A DNA stretch of 64,000 nucleotides from Klebsormidium nitens (Eukaryota; Streptophyta; Klebsormidiophyceae; Klebsormidiales; Klebsormidiaceae), in NCBI GenBank assembly GCA_000708835.1, contig DF237066.1, positions 125,005 to 189,004 on the forward strand. The letters run 5' to 3'. The stretch's first letter is position 1. Each line of letters begins with the position of its first letter. The notes beneath the pieces are model-generated. The model saw nothing but the letters and a program-made list of their open reading frames with translations. It did not search any database and was not told the origin of the DNA. Below are positions 56,993 through 64,000 of this stretch, piece after piece. A program made the position numbers and the translations under genes.

Positions 56993-58764
56993 TTTCTGCT
57001 TTCAAGGAACAGAAGGACCTTCCGAGGTCACCCTTTGTGGACACTCTATTCACCTGTCGACCTCCCTATGCTCACGTCACGACCTCTCAAGCTTGACAGG
57101 ATGTCTCAAGTGGTCATGCGGTCGTAGCATTGTCGGCATTGCTGACACCTGTCTTTAAAAGCGAAGTGACTCGATCCAAAAGGAGCCTCGTAGAATGTCG
57201 AAGTGGCATTGACTTGCAACCGGGCTTGGAGCAATGCCGGCTTCAGCACGCCTCACCCCGCGCCTCTCAATTGCCCTGCAGCTTAGTAAGGAGCTGTCTA
57301 ACTGTACGCCTCCACCACTACAATTTTGAGAGCTTTCGTTGGCTGGCCTGTAAGAAGCTCTCTGCATTCCGCGTATGCTAGCTAGGCTACTGGGCGGCTC
57401 AGCCCCAATACCGGTAGCAGCAGCCTAGAGCAGGAACTTGCAAAACCGCTCGAGGGGCAGTGTCTGCAATGGTACTATCAGGTCAGGTAGTCTTAGGTAC
57501 CGATCTGGAGTAGCTGCTAGGTAGTCACTTCCTAGTATCTACCGGTACACTGCGGTATCTGCCCTCTATGGGCCGGACTCTTCGTGCCAGAAGTTTGCGG
57601 TACTAGGTAGTGGCGATCGGGGTGCATCTTCGGCCGATAACTGATTTATGCATTCGAGATAAGTTATGACCGTCGATGTGATATAAAAGATCTGATCGAA
57701 CCGTGAATGACTCAGCCTGCTTTAGTACGCGCGTGTTCGATCCATCCGCCGACACAAGGTGAACCCGACACAGTCCCCGACAAAGATGACCGTTATGGCA
57801 GTGACAGGCCGACACGTGGCTTTGCCGCCAGATTTCGTTAGATTTTCCTCAGAGTCAGGCTTGCCACTGATCGTGGTAAGCCAATGCACTGGTGGCACTG
57901 ACTGGTGCTTGGATCATCATAGGTAGCAGCATTGTCTTTCGACTGCATGAACCTTATATTCTAAGAAAATATGGTTAGAGTACCCACAATAATTCTTAAG
58001 AATTAGCCTGTGAATAGTAAAAATCGCTATCATGGCCCGTATCATGATGGACGGTTCAAGACCTTGACTGCGGCAAATTGAACGTTGACTCACGGTTATA
58101 GAAGTGCAATTAATTGTAGCAATTACATAGCCAGCGCCTCAGCAACGAACCGCACACTTTGGCCGCCTGGCTTAGTCCTTTAGTCTTTTCCAAGTCTGGC
58201 TGAACCACAGTATGCATAGGAGGATAGGAGACGGTTACTGGTGCATGCGTACTCAGCATTTGAACCTCAATGAATGCATGATGCACGTCAGATAATATGA
58301 AGCCGGGGGCCGGCATCATCTCGCAACTTATAACGGCTTCAATTGAACTAGTACTTGCAGCAAAGAGACATTCCGCCCATGTTCTAACTCAGCCGAACGC
58401 CAGTATACTTTTCTACCGAACGCCAGTATACGTTTCTACAAATACATTAGGTTGCATTTTGCGTTTCAACCAAGCAAGTTTCAAAGGCCTATACTTCATT
58501 AATCTGCTCCAAGTGGCGACTTGATTCACTAATTCGGAACGTTCCAATAATCAATGACTTGCTTGGAGCAGCGCTGCCGTTGCAAGATCCGTACGTATAT
58601 GGAGCTCTTTTATACTTTAGTTATTCGAGATATCTTTGTGTGAATATGTACTGTCATTTAAGCTGTGCCGAGCTTTCCTACAATGGAAGGTTCACTTTTT
58701 TGCAGAAAGCAACCAATTCGACGACTCCAGTGTGTTTTAGGGTTTCAGGGTTTAGCGTCCATTT
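56993..58764. other. Intergenic stretch, nothing recognised
   Basis: The region between the O-fucosyltransferase start (minus) and the 3' end of the phosphatase gene (minus) holds the promoter of the former. TAGGTAGT-like words near 57480-57610 recall those at 3515-3540. No coding frame with a family motif is seen. Confidence 0.4.
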
Positions 58765-61700
58765 CTACAAAGTGTGCCCTTTCAAGAAAGACAGGTGAGC
58801 CAAATGGCCCACGTCGCCCCAATGGAGGACGTCCCACTTGCCGGTGGTAGAGACGGATACGACGCTGAAGGAGCAATTCGCTACCTCGCCCTTACAGGGG
58901 TAACCCGTGGCATGCTCGTGTAGGGCGTGGATGACGCCTCCATGACACACCACAACGACGCGTTCGCCTGCGTGGCACGGACGCAAGACGTAGAGTAGGA
59001 GAAAAGTAAAGTAATTCAGATTTAGATTTAAACATCATTTATCAAAAGAGACGTACGAGAAACATCACGTTCAATGCAGAAACGGAGGGCTCTCAAGGGA
59101 GAGTGGCACAGAAATACCAAGGGGGTGACGCACTTTGTCCTCCACCACGCGCAGATCTTCGAATGATATCAAACGTCATAGACTCAACACACGATACACA
59201 TCGCGGAAAGTGGAAGAAATCCCTATAGGACAGGGGTCGAATGTGACATGCCAACTGATTGTGTCTGAATGAGAGGACTGATCGAGATCGCCCTCTTAAG
59301 CTTCTGTCGTCCGGATACACACAAATTGGTCAATGATGATGCGCATCGTATACTCAACGAGCCATATAATACCGCGGAAAACACACCAAAGCCGACATGC
59401 AGACTGATAGTTTCTTTGGGATTCTTTCAACCGATCAAGACCGTCCTGTTACGCTTTCAAGCCAAAAAAACGAAAAACAAAAAAACTTCCGGCTGTCCCA
59501 AACAGCAAACCGACCGGGGCGTGGTCTCAAAACACATTTACAGCCACTGCGAGAACGCCGACATTTGCTGGAGTGGGGTGGGGGCCCGGCGGCTGGCGAA
59601 AGTGCCCGGCGGCTGAGGGGCCTAGGGGTCCGGCGGCCGGCGGCTGTGCCCGGAGAAAACTGGCCCGGGGTCCAAACCAACAATTAGAAATGCAGGATTC
59701 TAGATATGCCGGCGGTTTTCGCAGCCGCTACGCGCTTATGGAAAATAGGAAATAGTTTTTTTTGCATAGCCGGCCGTATATTGCCCAAAAAGTGTCGAAT
59801 AGCCCCAGTTTTTGGAATTTTGATCCCCTTTTTTGGGGGGGCCTAGCCCGGCGGCTGGCCCCAAATCTGGCTCAAAATTCAGGGGGGTCGGGGCCCGGCG
59901 GCTGGCAAATTGTCGGCGTTCTCGTAGTGACTGCAAATCTGTTTTGAGACCACGCCCGAAGCACGACCCATAAAAATCTTCAGAAGAAGGCAGAGGATAG
60001 ACCTACCGCGGTGTGCGCGAGCGAGATCCTCGACTGCCGCCGCAGCCCTCTGTTGCAGCTGTGCTCGGCTCTCCCCTCCTCCAGCAATTGAGACGTCCTT
60101 TCTTTTGCTTTCAAGAGCCCGCAGCGCTTCCGGCTCGCTTTGCCGAGCCTCCTTGACCGTCAAACCCTGTGGCGTTTGAGCGGTTATAGTCAAGGAAGGA
60201 GAAGTTTGAGAGAGTGCTCGGTTCAGATGAGAGCCGAACAGAGAGCGTTGCCGAGCCTCTTTGACGGTCAAAGCCTGTGCAGTTGGGGAAAATCGATAGG
60301 GACTAGGAATATACCTGATGGAAAACAGTGCGACTTAGAGCCGTGTAAGGGAGCAATGGAAGAAAGCGGAGCGATTGTGAAAGAGATTTGGATACGATGG
60401 AAGTGGGAAAGAGCGTCGAGTCAAAGATGTCGAGATGGTGACAGTGCCCAAACAGGAACAAGTCTGAGTGACAGAGAAGGATCGCTGCAAGAGTTTTGTC
60501 AGTCAGGTGGCTTTCAGTCCGTCAGATTAGCAATATTATCGCAAAGCGGACGCGAAAAGTGGACGCGAAAGTAGAAGTCAGTCGTGCATAGCATGCTCGT
60601 TAGATACGGAGAAGTAAGGGATGTTTCTTCCTGAAGAAAGAAAGGAAGAAAGAAATGCTCGTTGGGGACGGCTAGAACAGGATCATCCGTTAAGTTCAGT
60701 CGATGTCACCTGTGATCGAAGAAAGCAAAAATGGGCTCCGGATTTGCTCGAGCCAACCGACCAGTCTGACGACGTGAGATACATTGAAGACGCTCCATCT
60801 ACAGGGTATTTAAAGAGTTAGGGGACTTTTTAGGACATGATGAAGCTCCACGATTTTTCAGTAGCAGAAAAGTAACGTACAACATTGTTACTGCAGAGCT
60901 GACCACAGCAAAATGTAGGTCATTCATATGTTCAACACTGGAAAGTCGATATGCAATCACGAGAGACTGTACGAGACTGCACCCTCCTCAAACGCTCCTC
61001 TGTATGTCTTTCCTCAAGAGGTCCACAAAAGGCATGGAGCCACAAAGTCCTAAGGTACCAGAATAGAAACTTCCTTTCGTCTCGCAGTCGACAGTGCGAC
61101 AACCGAGTTCACAACCAACGGGCGTTGCATAGAGCAACTGCAGAAGAACCAGAAAAGGAAAGTTCCTCTTATCTTGTTGTCAACAGTACAACATCAGACT
61201 TCGCTTCCAAAGGCCGTTACCTGAAGAACACCCAAATGACGTTCCCTCAGATCTGCCCTTGTGATTACTGCCTGAGCGACGCCGCCAGCCGCTGCGATCG
61301 CTTCACCAGTTAGGCGCGCCCTCTTTAGGTCGGAAGTATACACTGTAGTGAGTGGAAGATCCCCCTGAGCCAGTCGGCGAGCGACTGCCTCTGCTTGCTG
61401 AAAACCGAGCTCGTTCAGGTCAGAGTCGTACTGTCCCTGTAAGCAGGGTTTGGTGAAACTTAAGCGGGTTATCTTAAACCAGAACGAGGAAAGATTCATC
61501 CAGGCTACCATCGCTGGAAGCCGAGCTCGTTCAGGTCTTAGTCATAATGTCCCTATAATTAAGGTTGGTGAAAGTTGAGGGCAATTGATTCGAGCCAGGA
61601 AAGGTACATCCAGGCCACAGTTGCTAGAAACTGGGCTCATTAAGGTCACAGTCGTATTGTCCCTGCAGACCAGGTTTGACTTGATCATGATTAACCAGAC

Positions 61701-62280
61701 AAAGCAACAGGTAGTGCTTCTCAATTGCTTCGCAAGTGTGATCAAGTCTTGGATTTGAGCGAATTATGACTTGACATTATAAGTCAGCGCCGTTCTTGTC
61801 TTTCAAACCAAGGGTATAAATTTCTCTTCATTTTGACCCCAACGACCTTGACTTGAACCGAGACTGTGAGCACCCAATCCATTGAGGTCAAACTTGTGCT
61901 GCCCATGGGATCGAATGACTAAAGTCAGGTGAGGTTACCAGTCCACCAGAATAGGACAAGATTCAATGTTGCTTTGTTAGAGGTTGCTTTAGTCAATTTC
62001 AATCACAGTTAAGAAATACTTTTGAAGGTGCTTACCGTGAAGGAATGGGTCTATCCGATCAGAACTCAGCAGAATGTGGCCTGCTCTTTGCTGCTTGCTT
62101 TTTACTGCTTACACTTTTGGTCACATTTCGTCCCCACTTCAGAATGAAAGAGTTTGCTTTCCAAAAAGTCCTTGCCTGCAGACGCCCGCTCTTGTTCCAT
62201 GTTGTTTCACCGTGCCTAACGATGATCACTTCGGTAAACGATGTATGCACTGGGCCGGGTATCCAACCAAGATCGCCCAT
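58765..62280 (-). CDS. Histidine phosphatase, phosphoglycerate-mutase-like, 4 exons
   Basis: Exons 62280-62176, 61436-61221, 60166-60007 and 58967-58765 give 227 residues. The catalytic histidine is in VIIVRHGETTWN (R22, H23, G24). Exon 2 has GQYDSDLNELGFQQAEAVA, YTSDLKRARLTGEAIA and DLRERHLGVLQ (E100 is the likely acid/base). Exon 3 has IAGGGESRAQLQQRA. Exon 4 has VVVVCHGGVIHAL with the second catalytic histidine, H169, and WGDVGHL near the end. This is the small plant branch of the cofactor-dependent phosphoglycerate-mutase superfamily, most members being phosphatases; a glycolytic mutase role is unlikely at this size. Intron 1 has a GC donor (CTGCAG|GCAAGG) with AG acceptor; the others are GT-AG. 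The frame is open upstream of ATG 62280 but has no earlier ATG. Introns 1 and 2 carry exon-edge copies, intron 3 a mobile element. Confidence 0.88.
59517..59957. mobile_element. Miniature inverted-repeat element in intron 3 of the phosphatase gene
   Basis: Terminal inverted repeats of about 53 bp are nearly identical: left GGGCGTGGTCTCAAAACAC from 59517, right ending GTTTTGAGACCACGCCC at 59957. Both also share the CGAGAACGCCGACA segment. The 330-bp interior is non-coding with several GCCCGGCGGCTGG units just inside both ends. No target duplication is obvious. Confidence 0.8.
60249..60285 (-). repeat. Copy of phosphatase exon 3 5' edge with intact acceptor, 108 nt upstream
   Basis: Functional exon 3 begins ACAG|GGTTTGACGGTCAAGGAGG at 60166. 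A copy begins ACAG|GCTTTGACCGTCAAAGAGG at 60274, exactly 108 nt upstream. The frame from the copy to the functional exon is open (ALTVKEARQ, then about 27 residues, then GLTVKEARQ). Using it would insert 36 residues in frame. Confidence 0.85.
61515..61910 (-). repeat. Tandem decayed copies of phosphatase exon 2 5' edge in intron 1
   Basis: The exon 2 start (ACAG|GGACAGTACGACTCTGACC, GQYDSDLNELG) recurs about 116, 226 and 467 bp upstream. The copy near 61527 reads GHYD-stop-DLNELGFQ. The copy near 61637 keeps a CTGCAG acceptor and reads GQYDCDLNEPSF then stop. The copy near 61878 reads GQHKFDLNGLG. The gap before the last suggests one more, too decayed to call. The period is about 110-120 bp, all in the gene's orientation. 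Confidence 0.8.
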
Positions 62281-64000
62281 ATGTCTGCCGTGCGCTGTAT
62301 AGAGCAGAAAAGCTATGAATTGACTGCTTGCGCTTGCTCGGAAAGGTGACTTTTCAACTTCATTCGATCGTTCTCGGTTTTTAGCGCTGGACTTGTTCCT
62401 TAAGAGTCCAGAATGGTCGTCAGCAGAGTCACTCGGTACCAAAAGAACAAGAAAAGTACAGAGATCTTACATGGCCAAGTGGCACCTTCAGACACCGGCC
62501 TTGTGAAGAAAGTTTGTAAATGGTGATCAGAGCCGTTATTATAAAGTGCAGCACAGAAACACAGGTACGCCAGGACAGATTTGCAAACCAGCTTCCGTTT
62601 CGCGGCTTACATTCTGCGTCCTGATAATTCTACAGGCAACGTGCGTAAAACATCGACTAGATGCTTCGCACAAGTCAATTCAATGGAGCTTTCCTTTTAA
62701 AGAGATTATCACAAAAAATACGGCTATGTTTAGAAAGGTGGACTACTGTCTGACCGGTGGCGCAGCGATAAACGACTGGAGCAAGCGTCCAGAAGCTATA
62801 GAGCTGGCTGCGAAAAAACTTGAGCACTTACTACGTCATGATATCAGCTGTCAAGCAGGCATTCAGGGACACAGCTGCAGCACCAAGCTCAAAATTATCG
62901 AGATGCAGCCCCTCCCAGAAGCAGAACAAGAGTCAGATGATGTGATCAACCCGCATGCAATCAGATAGATGACTGCGGTAAAGCGGAGCCGTACCTTTCG
63001 TTACCCAGCGACTCCAAAAGCGACGCTGTTGAAGCCGGTACTTGCAGCGCACACGATCAGCTGGAGAAGGAAACTAGAGCAGGTCTGGCTGGCAATTGGG
63101 TGGACGCTTGGCAGACTCTGGTAGATCTGGTGTCGGAAAGATCAGCTGGGATCAGAAGATCTGAAGAGCTGTCCCTTACTAGCGTCAGCGATATTGGCGC
63201 TGTGAGATGTGATCAAGGGTCTGGAAGAATTTTAAGGTACCTAGAATCAGATGCGAAGCACTGAGCAGGTGCCCAAAAACAGGTTGCTTCAAGGAACTGT
63301 GCAAGGAGGACCCGCGAAAGCTAGACTGCAATTTGCTGCGCAATTCTGTTGAGTCTCGACGAGGGGGCTCCCCCTCAGTGGCGATTGCCGTTGGACATGT
63401 CTCTTATCGAACCTCCTCCCGAGGAGCCCGGAGCTTCCGCAACAGAAGTTATGGAGACTAGTAGAGGGCTCAGGGGTCCGGTCGGACGCGAATTCTTTAG
63501 AAACTTGTGTCGAAGCCGGCAGTTTGTCGGTGTCAGATTCACGTTTTGCCGAGTCGCAACTCAATCGACGGCCTCCGTGATCCGACGTGGCATATATTTC
63601 CCGCAGATACCGGAGAAGCATCTGCAGTACTCGAGTTGGATCGCGTGCTCAAGTGCAAGGCATCGTGTCAAAACACTTGTGCAAGTGCGTCCGGACCTCC
63701 GAAAAAACTAGATTGGCAGCACACTGTGCTGCACTCGGCATGCCATTTGATCGATTTACCATGTACATATTGCGCCGAGCGGGTTCAATGAGACCGTCGG
63801 ATCTACGAATTTTGATCCCAATAGATTTTGATCCCTGATGATCAGGCTTTTCCTTTTGACACAAAATAGGCAGGAGCGTTCCGAGGCGACGGTTGTACCC
63901 CCTGGAGCGAGCTAAAATCGCAGTCGACGGCCTGCGACTTTCGACCTCATGTGCGAACGCCCATCTGAGGGCCTGCGACCGTCGGCCGATCTACATGAAC
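62281..64000. other. Right-hand flank, no gene recognised
   Basis: The upstream region of the phosphatase gene and beyond. A 140-codon plus-strand frame at 62546-62968 opens with GTG and shows no family motif. It could be an exon (for example MFRKVDYCLTGGAAINDW onwards), but nothing supports it. Nothing else is recognised up to the window end. Confidence 0.35.

Noticed and set aside
62546-62968. 140-codon plus-strand frame
   Set aside because: Begins at GTG, no family motif and no splice-site context supporting it.

Overview
The window is nuclear DNA of a green plant-lineage eukaryote. The genes are intron-rich and of plant type: chloroplast ATP synthase gamma with the thiol-regulation cysteine pair, an S-oxygenating-type flavin monooxygenase, a plant-type protein O-fucosyltransferase and a probable TIN1-family ER protein. 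Spacing and intermediate base composition would fit a streptophyte alga of the Klebsormidium kind. That placement is inference; no sequence here names the species.

Layout. 1-780: decayed F-box/LRR copy. 3.7-5.1 kb (+): intronless two-membrane-span protein, with a relative at 16.5-17.6 kb (-). 5.2-16.4 kb: long stretch with no gene I can name. 19.9-28.1 kb (-): nine-exon FMO, with an initiator-tRNA-Met-like sequence in one intron. 28.9-29.3 kb (+): small YfiM/DUF2279-like membrane protein. 32.3-36.2 kb (-): atpC, six exons. 37.0-42.4 kb (+): nine-exon PHYHD1-type dioxygenase. 43.5-45.0 kb (-): intact F-box/LRR gene, relative of the decayed copy at the left edge. 46.1-48.1 kb (+): TIN1-like secretory protein. 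49.5-57.0 kb (-): ten-exon O-fucosyltransferase. 58.8-62.3 kb (-): four-exon histidine phosphatase (phosphoglycerate-mutase-like). All exon models below were spliced by hand; each joins to an open frame ending in a stop (480, 393, 294, 447, 946 and 227 residues for FMO, atpC, PHYHD1, TIN1-like, OFUT and PGM-like).

The genes form no operon or visible pathway. The most striking feature is structural. In four of the six multi-exon genes, introns carry tandem, head-to-tail, progressively decayed copies of the adjacent exon edge (splice site plus 40-80 bp of coding sequence), with periods of about 108-175 bp. I count eight exon edges with such copies. One copy keeps an intact acceptor 108 nt upstream in an open frame. 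This looks like intron growth, and possibly protein-variant generation, by repeated duplication of splice boundaries.

Other oddities are five miniature inverted-repeat elements (two share a G-rich core but have unrelated terminal repeats), at least 24 copies of the palindrome TGACGTCA, an open 294-nt exitron-like intron, and a GC-AG intron.
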